Origin: Oscillospiraceae bacterium | GTDB taxonomy: Bacteria > Bacillota > Clostridia > Oscillospirales > Ruminococcaceae | DNA length: 64,000 nt | Direction: 5' to 3' | Assembly (NCBI GenBank): GCA_016281125.1 | Contig: JAEEIA010000052.1 | Coordinates: 43,353-107,352 of the forward strand | In this document: one piece after another, positions 1 through 8,437 of the stretch | How positions within the stretch are numbered: the stretch's first letter is position 1 | Layout of the letters: the number at the start of each line of letters is the position of its first letter | Notes under the pieces: generated by a model | The model's input: only the letters and a program-made list of their open reading frames with translations | The model's database searches: none | Told to the model about the DNA's origin: nothing | Program-made: the position numbers and the translations under genes

Positions 1-1574
1 AGAATGAGCCTGTTGAGGAGATGAAGGACAGAATAACAAAGGTTCTTCATTGTAATGAGCGAAGCCTCATGACGACAATGCTTCGTGTACTATCCGGCAG
101 ACAAGAAGATCCATTGACAATTGCGGCTTGGATAGATTCTCAATATGTTCCCACACCAACTATAATTGAAGCTGCTCAATACATATATCAAAACCACTCT
201 GTAGATGAGATAGCGCGGCATGATGCAGGCGCCTATAATTTGACGAAGACAACTGAACGACTTAATTCTATTATTGATAATTGCAAGGCTGAGCATCGAA
301 AAGCGATATGCTTTGTAACAGGTGTGCCCGGAGCCGGAAAGACATTGGTCGGATTGAACATTGCAATTAACCGTGAACAAATAGACACAAACGAACATGC
401 TGTTTATTTGTCCGGTAACGGTCCGTTGGTCGATGTCCTTACTGAAGCGCTGAAAAGGGATAAAAAAGAGCGATCTAAGCTGATAAGAAAACAGGAATGT
501 GCAGCACCGGACGAAATGACCACCTTCATTCAAATGGTCCATCGGTTCAGAAATGAAGCTTTAGAATCTGGTTCAACGCCGCTGTGTGAAAAAGTGATCG
601 TTTTTGATGAGGCTCAGCGGGCGTGGGACAAAGCGCAGTTGTCAAAATTCATGAACGAAAAAAGAGGGATTGATGACTTCGATCAGTCAGAACCAGAATT
701 AATAATAAAGATAATGGATCGAAATCCAGATTGGGCGGTTATAGTATGTTTGGTAGGCGGAGGCCAAGAAATATATACCGGTGAAGCAGGCATACAGGAA
801 TGGTTCTATGCTCTGCGCAGCATGTTTGCAAACTGGGAAATCTATTTGTCGGATAAGATGACAGATTCCGAATATATTGGAGATTCCTCGCTTCCAGTTC
901 TTCTTGAAGGGAGAGATTATCATATTGAACCTGAACTGCATCTGGGAGTATCGCTGCGCTCATTCCGAAGCGAGACCCTTTCGGCGTTTGTGAAGGCTGT
1001 ATTGGATAATCGCCCCGACGATGCTCGAAAATTATACACTGAGGAGCTTAAAGCATACCCGCTATGCATGACTCGTGACCTAGAAAAAGCAAAAGAATGG
1101 GTACGAAATCAAGCCAGAGGTACCGAAAGATTTGGTTTGCTTGCCAGTTCAGAAGGAAAACGGCTTCGCGGACAGGGTATATGGGTTCCTACCACAATCA
1201 ATCACGTTGCATGGTTCTTAAATGGTAAAGATCATGTTGATTCATCATACTATCTTGAAGTTGCTGCTTCCGAATTTAAGGTGCAGGGCCTGGAGGTTGA
1301 CTATAGTATCGTAGCATGGGATGCGGATTATCGTTACAAAGACGGTGAGTTCGTTTATCGACGTTTTAGAGGGAATGACTGGCAGCAAATAAAGGAGCCT
1401 CAACGTCAGAAATATCTAAAAAATGCTTATCGTGTTCTGCTGACACGCGCACGACAGGGAATGATTATATATGTTCCGGACGGCGTTGATGAGACAATTG
1501 ATGCCACAAGAATATCGAAATATTATGATGAGACGTATCAGTATTTACTATCCTGTGGCATTACACCTTTATAA
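1..1574 (+). CDS. DUF2075 helicase-like ATPase, 5'-partial at window edge
   Basis: The reading frame is open to the left edge of the window, so the true start is probably upstream; the first Met inside is at 21. Counting from that Met, a Walker A motif GVPGAGKT is at about residues 101-108. A Walker B-like FDEAQRAWD is near residue 195, GGGQEIYTGEAGI near 250, and a C-terminal helicase motif VI-like LLTRAR near 477. These are hallmarks of the DUF2075 (Schlafen group 3-like) superfamily I helicase family. Full-length members usually have a further N-terminal region, often nuclease-like, which would lie outside this window. It closes with its own terminator and precedes a GHKL ATPase operon and a cytosine methyltransferase, which suggests the motor of a restriction-like defence locus (inference). 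Confidence 0.85.
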   Translation, partial: NEPVEEMKDRITKVLHCNERSLMTTMLRVLSGRQEDPLTIAAWIDSQYVPTPTIIEAAQYIYQNHSVDEIARHDAGAYNLTKTTERLNSIIDNCKAEHRKAICFVTGVPGAGKTLVGLNIAINREQIDTNEHAVYLSGNGPLVDVLTEALKRDKKERSKLIRKQECAAPDEMTTFIQMVHRFRNEALESGSTPLCEKVIVFDEAQRAWDKAQLSKFMNEKRGIDDFDQSEPELIIKIMDRNPDWAVIVCLVGGGQEIYTGEAGIQEWFYALRSMFANWEIYLSDKMTDSEYIGDSSLPVLLEGRDYHIEPELHLGVSLRSFRSETLSAFVKAVLDNRPDDARKLYTEELKAYPLCMTRDLEKAKEWVRNQARGTERFGLLASSEGKRLRGQGIWVPTTINHVAWFLNGKDHVDSSYYLEVAASEFKVQGLEVDYSIVAWDADYRYKDGEFVYRRFRGNDWQQIKEPQRQKYLKNAYRVLLTRARQGMIIYVPDGVDETIDATRISKYYDETYQYLLSCGITPL

Positions 1575-1588
1575 CTGAATAAACATAT

Positions 1589-1614
1589 AAAGCCGAGCGT
1601 TTTTGCTCGGCTTT
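1589..1614 (+). terminator. Rho-independent terminator after the DUF2075 gene
   Basis: A 10-bp perfect stem (AAAGCCGAGC / GCTCGGCTTT) with a six-base loop lies 15 bases after the stop codon. It separates the helicase gene from the downstream operon, so the two are probably transcribed independently. Confidence 0.8.
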
Positions 1615-1676
1615 ATTCGCTTTTCAGGATGTAATATTATCCGAACGGTATAATTGATATTTGATATGTCGTCAAG

Positions 1677-1746
1677 TTTTCAAAATTGGATCCACATTTC
1701 AAAAATGTGCGAAATATTTTGAAAATAGCATTGACATTTTAAAAAT
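1677..1746 (+). promoter_or_regulatory. Four-copy operator array with exact 20-bp period
   Basis: Four near-palindromes of the form TTTT-n-AAAA are centred at 1681, 1701, 1721 and 1741, exactly 20 bp apart. The second is ACATTT-caa-AAATGT and the third TATTTT-g-AAAATA. The fourth overlaps the spacer just after the -35 box of the promoter at 1731-1759. A period near two helical turns places all sites on one face of the helix. This is what a cooperative repressor or a spreading DNA-binding protein would need. Phased A-tract curvature is the alternative reading. Confidence 0.7.
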
Positions 1747-1759
1747 AATATGATAGAAT
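1731..1759 (+). promoter_or_regulatory. Sigma-A promoter of the GHKL operon
   Basis: TTGACA at 1731-1736 and TAGAAT at 1754-1759 are separated by 17 bp. The promoter lies 26 bases before the start codon of the small protein gene and overlaps the fourth operator palindrome. Confidence 0.8.
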
Positions 1760-1785
1760 GGAAGAAACACAAAGGAGGTGTTTGT

Positions 1786-2016
1786 ATGGAAAAAGAAACA
1801 AAGCGCGAAAAATTTGTGAGACTTGCAGAAGCAAGGACAAACAAAATAATTGATATGATCAAACTCCTTGGCAATTGCTCAAGTCAAGCTACTTATGAAT
1901 ACACACAGCAGGATGTAGATAAGATTTTTTCCGCAATTGAATCTGAGCTGCGTGAAGCCAAAAAGAAATTTGCAAAAACAGATAATCGCAGCAACTCTAA
2001 ATTCACGCTTGAATAA
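1786..2016 (+). CDS. Small conserved protein, putative controller of the defence operon
   Basis: A 76-residue, lysine- and glutamate-rich protein with an NKIIDMIKLLGNCSS segment near residues 22-36 and a helical C-terminal half. The start at 1786 is chosen over an upstream ATG at 1750 because AAAGGAGG lies 7 bases before it. I recognise the sequence style as one that recurs next to methyltransferase and restriction genes in Clostridia, but I cannot assign a fold. Its position directly behind the four-copy operator array makes it the best candidate for an autoregulatory DNA-binding protein (inference). It is 15 bases upstream of the GHKL gene and surely co-transcribed with it. Structural or toxin-antitoxin roles remain possible. 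Confidence 0.6.
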   Translation: MEKETKREKFVRLAEARTNKIIDMIKLLGNCSSQATYEYTQQDVDKIFSAIESELREAKKKFAKTDNRSNSKFTLE

Positions 2017-2031
2017 AGGAGAATGTGACAG

Positions 2032-3939
2032 ATGTTTACATTAGATGACTGTAAATGGAATTTCCCCTCTAATCAAAACGGCCCCATTTCTGGAATAGCG
2101 GATTCAGGAATAGAGACATTTAACGGCACCAGAATCAAGTCCCTCGCGCGTGAAATATGCCAGAACTCCCTTGATGCTAATGCGGACAGCACCAAGCCCA
2201 CATTAGTTCAATTCTCGCTTTTCAAGATTCCAACCCGAAATGTTCCGGGAATTACTGATTTGCAGGCTGCAATAAAAAGTGCAAGCCAATTCAGCATTAA
2301 CCAGAGAAACCAAAGAGCGAAGAACTTTTTTGCGGATGCACTAAAAACGGTCGGCAAAGATACGATTACATGCTTGCGAATCAGCGATTCCAACACCAAA
2401 GGCCTAGAGGGATCAATGGCTTCTCAGCATGAACCTTCCCCTTGGCGCGATCTCACCAAGTCACAAGGTGTATCGGATAAAAGCGGTTCAAACGGCGGTT
2501 CTTTCGGCATTGGCAAATTTGCGCCCTTTGCTTGCTCAACTATGCGAACGGTTTTTTACAGCACTCTGGATCATACCGGTATTGCTGCATACCAAGGAGT
2601 AACAAGACTTACGAGCTTTGAAGACTCAACGGGAGAGATCACACAGGGAATTGGATTTTTCGGCGAAGAACGGAATGCACCCGCACACAAGCAATTCTCT
2701 TTAGATCCAGATTATACTCGTTCCACAAGCGGAACTGATGTGTTTATTGTTGGCTTTATTTCGGAAACCGATTGGAAAGAAAAGATGATTGCATCTATTC
2801 TGGACGGTTTCCTTTATGCAGTATACAAAGGGCAGCTTGTAGTAGATGTAGATGGTATTCAAATAAGCCAAGAGACATTGCCGGATATTATCGCTCAGTA
2901 TAAAGGTAATTTTGAGGAGTACGCTCCTGAATACTACAAGGCTTTGACCACAGTGGATTCCGAAGACGCCCGCGTCTTCGAGAGTGACATTCTCTCTATG
3001 GGAAAAGTGACTCTTTACCTGATTTTACAGTACGATATGCACCGCAGAGTTGCAATGGTGCGTAAAACCGGAATGAAAATCATGGATAAAGGGCATATCA
3101 GCACACTGATCAAATTCAGCGGACTTCTTTACATCGAGGGTGAGGAATTAAACGAATTCCTACGAAACATGGAAAATCCTCAACACACCAAATGGGAAAA
3201 CGATAGAGCTGACGATCCTAAGAAAGCCGATCGCGTAAAAAAAGCATTGAATAAATTTATTAAAGACTGCTTAGAGCAACTGAAAAATGATAGTGCTGAT
3301 GAGGAAATCAATCCGTCTGTTGGAGAGTATCTGACTGAGGAAAGAGATGAGAATTCTCCTGAAGAACGCGAGGAAAACATTAACGATAACATCGTAGAAA
3401 TTCAGAAAAAAGAGCCTAAAGTCCGAAAGCCGCAGGAAGATGATTTTCATATTCCCGGCAGCGGTTCTGCTGATTTCAATGACGATGATGGAGATCTTTC
3501 TGATGAGGGGCTTCCCGGAACAGGCGGCAGAGAAGGCGACGGAAATCCAGAGCACACCGAACAAGGCGGCGGTGCTGGACAAGGAAGCGGCAGCGGTCCG
3601 AATCCGCAAGAACAAAGGAGAAATCCTGCGGGTATCGCGCCTTCCAAGCTGCGCATTATGTCTGATAACGGCAAAGTCGGCAGTTTTATCATCTCATTTA
3701 CTCCTTCAGCATCTGCAGCAGACTGCAGCCTCTCTTTCTTTCTGTCGGCAGAATCAGACAGATACGATGCTGAACTTATTTCAGCAGAAGAAGTTGGTTC
3801 CGGCAGCCAATTGGCAGTGAGTGGAAACACGATTTCCGGATTGACTTTCACTGAAAATACGCCGCTGAAGATTAAGCTGTGCATAAATTACAGCGATTGC
3901 TGTTCAATGGAGGTAAGAGCGTATGGACATAAAGTATAA
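2032..3939 (+). CDS. GHKL (MORC/MutL-like) ATPase of a restriction-like system
   Basis: A 635-residue protein with a GHKL ATPase N-terminus. The N-box is REICQNSLDAN (Glu41, Asn45, Asp48), a G1-like DSNTKG is at about 119-124, and the glycine-rich G2 lid GSNGGSFGIGKFAPF spans about 152-166. A middle domain runs to about residue 430. An acidic and then Gly/Pro-rich linker (about 440-545) and a short beta-rich C-terminal domain follow. GHKL ATPases beside methyltransferases and helicases are known from MutL/MORC-like restriction systems (established knowledge), where ATP-driven dimerisation is thought to clamp DNA. Start chosen from AAAGGAG 10 bases upstream. The last 17 bases overlap the next gene, which indicates translational coupling. 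Confidence 0.8.
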   Translation: MFTLDDCKWNFPSNQNGPISGIADSGIETFNGTRIKSLAREICQNSLDANADSTKPTLVQFSLFKIPTRNVPGITDLQAAIKSASQFSINQRNQRAKNFFADALKTVGKDTITCLRISDSNTKGLEGSMASQHEPSPWRDLTKSQGVSDKSGSNGGSFGIGKFAPFACSTMRTVFYSTLDHTGIAAYQGVTRLTSFEDSTGEITQGIGFFGEERNAPAHKQFSLDPDYTRSTSGTDVFIVGFISETDWKEKMIASILDGFLYAVYKGQLVVDVDGIQISQETLPDIIAQYKGNFEEYAPEYYKALTTVDSEDARVFESDILSMGKVTLYLILQYDMHRRVAMVRKTGMKIMDKGHISTLIKFSGLLYIEGEELNEFLRNMENPQHTKWENDRADDPKKADRVKKALNKFIKDCLEQLKNDSADEEINPSVGEYLTEERDENSPEEREENINDNIVEIQKKEPKVRKPQEDDFHIPGSGSADFNDDDGDLSDEGLPGTGGREGDGNPEHTEQGGGAGQGSGSGPNPQEQRRNPAGIAPSKLRIMSDNGKVGSFIISFTPSASAADCSLSFFLSAESDRYDAELISAEEVGSGSQLAVSGNTISGLTFTENTPLKIKLCINYSDCCSMEVRAYGHKV

Positions 3940-4810
3940 GCTTTACCCTTATCCCGTATTATGGGAGCTATCGGATGACTATACGAACTGTGCATTTCAT
4001 ACTTCCATTGATATGGTTAAGGTTGGGTACGATCTTAGACTTGACTGTTTAGCTGAGCTGCAATCAGCCACGATCAAGCAGCTGATCGCAGAAGAAAAAG
4101 CCAGTTATGTGTATCATATTGAGTGCGCGCAGACCGGCTTTCGTCATGTAATTGTTACACAGGATGTAGAAGCTAGATTAACTTTGAAAAAGCAAGATGT
4201 TCGCGGAAAATTACAGGTGTGTCCGTTTGTAGTGGCACGGCAGGATTTGACAGATTTTTCAAGTACTGAGTTGCATCCAGATTATAACGGGTTAACCTTT
4301 GATATTGAAGCCGGGTGTGTAATCGCCATCGGAAAGCAGTGTAATTTCGACATTTCTAAAGAGCGCGACGATCTTGCAAATCTTCCTTCTATATTTACTA
4401 TCACTAAAAATGCTGATCCAAGCGTACAGGAAATGCTGGTAGACAGCGGATACAATAAGATCATCATTAAACTGCCGTTTGATGATTTTTCGACCTATAA
4501 GCACTTAAATAGTGATCCCAACAACAGAAATCTTCTTAACGCATTGACTATTATTCCCGCGCTGACATCTGTTTTGGCTGATATTAAATCCCGCAGTCCA
4601 GAAGAGCGCTCTGATCTAGATGACTGTAGTTGGTATAGAACCATCAAAAAGGTCATGTTAAAGACATTTGAGATTGATATTGAAGATGCCGAATATGACG
4701 AGCAGTTTGATCCCCTTGAATACGCCCAAAAGCTAATAAACAGCCCGATTCCAGCGGCATTTAGACAGTTGCTGAGCAATGATGACGAAAGCGAGGGTGA
4801 TGACGAATGA
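3923..4810 (+). CDS. Uncharacterised protein of the GHKL operon
   Basis: A 295-residue acidic protein that I do not recognise. It opens with several predicted beta strands (MDIKYKLYPYPVLWEL), has no signal peptide, membrane segment or obvious catalytic motif, and ends in a very acidic tail (DDESEGDDE). The start is supported by GGAGGT 8 bases upstream. It overlaps the GHKL gene by 17 bases and its stop overlaps the next start as ATGA, so the three products are probably made in fixed ratio and may form one complex (inference). Confidence 0.65.
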   Translation: MDIKYKLYPYPVLWELSDDYTNCAFHTSIDMVKVGYDLRLDCLAELQSATIKQLIAEEKASYVYHIECAQTGFRHVIVTQDVEARLTLKKQDVRGKLQVCPFVVARQDLTDFSSTELHPDYNGLTFDIEAGCVIAIGKQCNFDISKERDDLANLPSIFTITKNADPSVQEMLVDSGYNKIIIKLPFDDFSTYKHLNSDPNNRNLLNALTIIPALTSVLADIKSRSPEERSDLDDCSWYRTIKKVMLKTFEIDIEDAEYDEQFDPLEYAQKLINSPIPAAFRQLLSNDDESEGDDE

Positions 4811-5535
4811 AACTTCAGTTTATTAAGCAAGATGACTTGGATATCATCAAATCCAATCTTGAAGTATGGGCACCACGCTTTCAATCCGATTCTTCTGAAT
4901 GGCTCGAACAAGAATTTGATGGACACCTGTTTCACGATACAAAGTATCGTGAAATGCCGGATTTCCAACTGGATATGTCTTCGGAAAAGGTTTTCCAAAC
5001 TGATGCTCTGAATGCACAGCGGCTTTATGACAAGCTGAGCTTTCTATCTGATTCCGATGCAGCCGATGAACGGCTCTGGGCAGGATTGTGCATGGGGCAT
5101 TTTTGGAAGTATACGCAATATCGCTGGGAGATACAGAAAAAGTGTACAGCTGATGCTATTAAGCAGCATTTTATGTTTGCGTACGGAGCAAGACGTTCCG
5201 TTATGAGAAATGCTTTGGCGCGCTTGTGGTGGATCGGCAGATTCACCTATGATCCTGATCGTGCAGATAAATATGAACTGACCAAGTTTATGTGTGAACA
5301 TAACGATCACATCATGCATATCTTAGAGCGTAATACATCCAACAATCCTATGATCATCCGTGCTTTTATTGACGGCATCTTATCCGCTCGAAAAGAAGGA
5401 CTGAATGTGAATACTGATGCCGTTGGAGAGCTCTCGCGGTATCTGAATCTTTTGGGCGGAATTTATATCCTTGACTGCCTTCCGCCCGAACGAATCACAG
5501 AGAAAATACTGGCCAAAGCACGCGAGATCGTATAA
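4807..5535 (+). CDS. DUF6339-type protein of the defence operon
   Basis: A 242-residue protein matching what I know of the DUF6339 family: an aromatic-rich segment LCMGHFWKYTQYRW near residues 93-106 and a largely helical C-terminal half. Function is unknown. Such proteins travel with methyltransferase and GHKL or Z1-type ATPase genes (established association, recalled rather than searched). The start overlaps the upstream stop as ATGA. It is the last gene of the rightward operon and faces the methyltransferase across a shared terminator. Confidence 0.6.
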   Translation: MKLQFIKQDDLDIIKSNLEVWAPRFQSDSSEWLEQEFDGHLFHDTKYREMPDFQLDMSSEKVFQTDALNAQRLYDKLSFLSDSDAADERLWAGLCMGHFWKYTQYRWEIQKKCTADAIKQHFMFAYGARRSVMRNALARLWWIGRFTYDPDRADKYELTKFMCEHNDHIMHILERNTSNNPMIIRAFIDGILSARKEGLNVNTDAVGELSRYLNLLGGIYILDCLPPERITEKILAKAREIV

Positions 5536-5542
5536 AAATGAG

Positions 5543-5577
5543 AGCAGCGGGCAAGTTTTATGATCTTACCCGCTGCT
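5543..5577. terminator. Bidirectional terminator between DUF6339 gene and methyltransferase
   Basis: A stem AGCAGCGGG / CCCGCTGCT continues through AAG / CTT and has a T-run on one side and an A-run on the other. It serves both convergent genes. Confidence 0.8.
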
Positions 5578-5580
5578 TTT

Positions 5581-7176
5581 TCAGTCTTTCAGCACCTTCA
5601 GGATGCTTTTTGCTATCGCATTTGCCAGGAATGGAGGAACTGCATTGCCAACTTGCTGATATTGGGCATCTTTTGTTCCTTCGAATACAAAAGAATCCGG
5701 AAATGTCTGCAATCGTGCGGCTTCTCGGATTGAGATTGCTCTATCAAGATGAGGATGAACCCACATCGACTTTCGGACATTTACAACAGTACCGCTCGGC
5801 TCATCATATGCCAGCCGCATATAAATGGTATTCTGCGTGCGTTCGGCGTTGCTGTAAGTGGTCTTTAAGTCTGAATTCAAATCATGGAAATTCTGACCTT
5901 CTTTTAGCGCCTTGAAGCGTGCTTTTGCGGTATCCCGCGTATCGGTGGAAATGTGGTTATAAAGCATTTTCCCGCGCAGCTTGCGCCCCAATTCACTGAT
6001 GTTTTCAGGCATCGGCGGCAAGGGAATAGGCGGCGTATCAATTTCCAGATAGACAGGTATGCTTTCCAAATCTTCGATAGCATCCTGAACAGTGTTATAT
6101 TTTCCGTCTTTTATCACTGCTTTTGGCTTAGTATACTTTTTTTCAATGCAGTTTGATATGCCTACGATTATAAATCGCTCGCGCCGTTGAGGCGCACCAT
6201 AATCCGCAGCGTTTAGCACCATCATTTCCAACTGATAGCTGCTGCTGAGAACCCCTTTTATATAGTCAAGTACTGCATATGAACGAACAACTGCATGGAT
6301 AGAACCATCTTCTTTAACCATGTAGTCAAAAATATGAATCTTATTTTCCTTAATTTCGCTCATTTTTCTGAGCATTCTTTGAACAAGTAAAGCTGACTCA
6401 ATGGAATCCACCGTTTCTTCAAAGGAAACCTGTGTACCGTTCATATAGGCAGAAAGTGAATCGGCCATTTTCTTATCTAAGCTCGCAATCACAGAATCAC
6501 TATCATCAGATGCTATTTCTGTGAATGAATCAAGAGCGTTTACAAGCACTTTTCTATGTTTTTCAATGGTTCCGTCAAATTTGGGCTGATTAATCCGAAA
6601 TCTATATAGAACCGTGATAGCTTTGAACAGCTTATCATCCCATGATCGTGCTTCGATGTTGCTTGACTCTTTTACGAAATCCAGCGCATTAGGAAGATTA
6701 ATTCCTGCAGGCAGCAATTCTATATTATCCTCAGAGAGATCAAGATCCATGACTGTTTGATTACTCAAGTCATCTTCATCAACAATAAATCTGTGAATGT
6801 TCGAACGCAGCATTGCGACATTTTCCATTACGAACGCTGTGGGTGTCAGTTCACAGATTGCTCGCACATACTCTTTTACGAGTCGATTATTCATACTTAT
6901 AATAGTAGTGTGTTGCCGATTAGCGTTTGAAAAACCTTGACACGGCGGTCCGCCGATTACAACATCTATCTCCCCAAACGCTTCTCGTATTTCATTATAA
7001 TCAATCGCTCGCACATCTGAGTACAGTCGAGTATTTTTGTGGTTGTGCTTGTAGGTTTTTCTGGCATTAGGATTGTTTTCTGCCGCTGCGACGATAGAAA
7101 ATTGCTTAGTCTGAACGAATCCCAAGCTTAATCCGCCGGCGCCGGCAAACAGATCGACTACCTTATATTGCTTCAT
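5581..7176 (-). CDS. DNA (cytosine-5-)-methyltransferase
   Basis: A 531-residue C5-cytosine methyltransferase. Motif I FAGAGGLSLGF is at about 10-20, motif IV with the catalytic Cys is GGPPCQGFSNANR near 75, motif VI is ENV near 119, motif VIII is QRRERF near 330, and motif X is QVGNAVPPFLANAIA at the C-terminus. A long target-recognition or insert region separates IV from VIII, making it longer than minimal family members (about 330-420). The start is fixed by AGGAGGAG 5 bases upstream. It likely protects host DNA from the adjacent helicase/GHKL machinery (inference). The recognition sequence cannot be read from the sequence. Confidence 0.93.
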   Translation of the reverse strand: MKQYKVVDLFAGAGGLSLGFVQTKQFSIVAAAENNPNARKTYKHNHKNTRLYSDVRAIDYNEIREAFGEIDVVIGGPPCQGFSNANRQHTTIISMNNRLVKEYVRAICELTPTAFVMENVAMLRSNIHRFIVDEDDLSNQTVMDLDLSEDNIELLPAGINLPNALDFVKESSNIEARSWDDKLFKAITVLYRFRINQPKFDGTIEKHRKVLVNALDSFTEIASDDSDSVIASLDKKMADSLSAYMNGTQVSFEETVDSIESALLVQRMLRKMSEIKENKIHIFDYMVKEDGSIHAVVRSYAVLDYIKGVLSSSYQLEMMVLNAADYGAPQRRERFIIVGISNCIEKKYTKPKAVIKDGKYNTVQDAIEDLESIPVYLEIDTPPIPLPPMPENISELGRKLRGKMLYNHISTDTRDTAKARFKALKEGQNFHDLNSDLKTTYSNAERTQNTIYMRLAYDEPSGTVVNVRKSMWVHPHLDRAISIREAARLQTFPDSFVFEGTKDAQYQQVGNAVPPFLANAIAKSILKVLKD

Positions 7177-7203
7177 AATCTCCTCCTGGATGCTTATCTT
7201 ATT

Positions 7204-7232
7204 ATTATACCACTAAAGCGGTAAAAAAGCAA
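7204..7232 (-). promoter_or_regulatory. Promoter of the methyltransferase with palindrome in the spacer
   Basis: On the minus strand TTGCTT (7227-7232) and TATAAT (7204-7209) are 17 bp apart. The spacer holds an imperfect palindrome ACCGCT-tt-AGTGGT (7209-7222), a plausible site for autoregulation. Confidence 0.65.
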
Positions 7233-7558
7233 CACCTGTCTTTCCCAAATAATCTGGTTATTATAAGGAGAAAGAAGGCAAGCACGTGAGATTGTTTGAT
7301 TATACCGGCTTAGTGAGTCAGATATTTGCAATAAAAGGGAATAGGAACCGGCTGTCGGTCCCTGTTTTGATTATTTAGTCTCTCCTCATTAAAGCCATTA
7401 TTTCAAGAGCGCGCTAACAGGCCATATGATAGTCTGAAATTTAGCAAAAACTGAATGAAGCGCAAAAGCATCGCCGCAAGACGGTCGATGTTTATTGCAA
7501 TGATGCTGAGAACGCTCGATGCTCTCGTTGTATCTTCTCTTTTTGTAAGCAGCAAAAG

Positions 7559-7683
7559 CCACTTGACAGTGAGTATGTGTGGTAGGCTGGTGGACAGGCA
7601 GCAACCCTCGTGGTTGCCTGCCTGTACTACCGACTACCGCGCTCATAGAGGCTTGCTGTCAAGTGGACTGTGGAATAAATGCG
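7559..7683 (+). ncRNA. Structured element, copy 1 (unidentified RNA or mobile repeat)
   Basis: The stretch between the methyltransferase and the TOPRIM-like gene (7177-7819) has no credible gene. It holds a closed structure: an outer stem CCACTTGACAG (7559-7569) / CTGTCAAGTGG (7656-7666), an apical hairpin ACAGGCAG-CAACC / GGTTG-c-CTGCCTGT (about 7594-7625), the motif TGTGGTAGGCT (about 7578-7588), and a trailing GTGGAATAAATGCG (7670-7683). A second copy with the same motifs and a compensated stem lies at 14399-14525. An orphan guide-like RNA such as HEARO/omega RNA is one possibility, unproven. Confidence 0.6.
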
Positions 7684-7819
7684 AACGGAGTGGACAAATG
7701 CCTCGAAAAGTATCTATAAAAGTAAAGTGCGGTTCTTTTCCGGTAGCGTGCGGTCGAAAGTCCGTGTCAGTGTGGTTCTCGCGCCGGCATACACAACTTT
7801 TTTCGTTGTACAGCTATAC

Positions 7820-8437
7820 TCATACCTTTTGCAGCAACGAAAGGAAATAGTGAATCATATCCGGAAAGTTTGTATCTTTCCGATTCTCCAGTTTATCACA
7901 GAATGCTTCTATTTCCGTCACAGTACCGGGAGTCAGCTGACCTTTGTTGATCGGAAATGTCTCTGAGTAATATGTACCCTTTTCACTGCTTTTGATTTTA
8001 CGAATGAGTTTTGCTTTCTCAAATACCTTCTCAAGATTGGGAATATTAGCAATCGGGACAATATAGGGCGAAAGCCAATGATCCGAAAACATCCTGCCGT
8101 TCATAAAGTCAGCCTTTTGCTGATCCGTGCAATCATCCGTATCCATTATGATGAATACTTTGAAATTCACCAAGTGTTGCTTATTTCCTGAGCCTTCGGC
8201 CTGCACAGTGTATTCATCGCAAAACTGTGACAGCGATCCGAACGGAGCTGAGGACAACAGATTCAGAAGTGATGTGATCTGTATGCTGTGTTTGCCGTTA
8301 TCCTTGGCATAAGTCCGGACGGGCAAATGCAGATTCGTGTAGATATATTTGGTGATCTGTAATTCGGATAATCCATGACAGATTACAAGCGCCTTGGAAT
8401 AATGCAGCGAACGGAGCTTTTTCTGTTTAACTGCCAT
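7820..8437 (-). CDS. TOPRIM-like partner of the ATPase (RloB/AbiL-like)
   Basis: A 205-residue protein. It has the strand-turn-acid pattern KALVICHGLSE (Glu25) near the N-terminus and VFIIMDTDD (Asp99, Asp101, Asp102) in the middle, consistent with a TOPRIM-type metal-binding core as in RloB or AbiLii proteins. Family membership is inferred from these motifs only. The start at 8437 is chosen over 8464 because GGAGG lies 8 bases upstream. It overlaps the 3' end of the ATPase gene by 11 bases, so translation is coupled. By analogy with AbiL, PARIS and OLD systems the pair could be an infection sensor plus nuclease or toxin effector (inference). Confidence 0.6.
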   Translation of the reverse strand: MAVKQKKLRSLHYSKALVICHGLSELQITKYIYTNLHLPVRTYAKDNGKHSIQITSLLNLLSSAPFGSLSQFCDEYTVQAEGSGNKQHLVNFKVFIIMDTDDCTDQQKADFMNGRMFSDHWLSPYIVPIANIPNLEKVFEKAKLIRKIKSSEKGTYYSETFPINKGQLTPGTVTEIEAFCDKLENRKDTNFPDMIHYFLSLLQKV

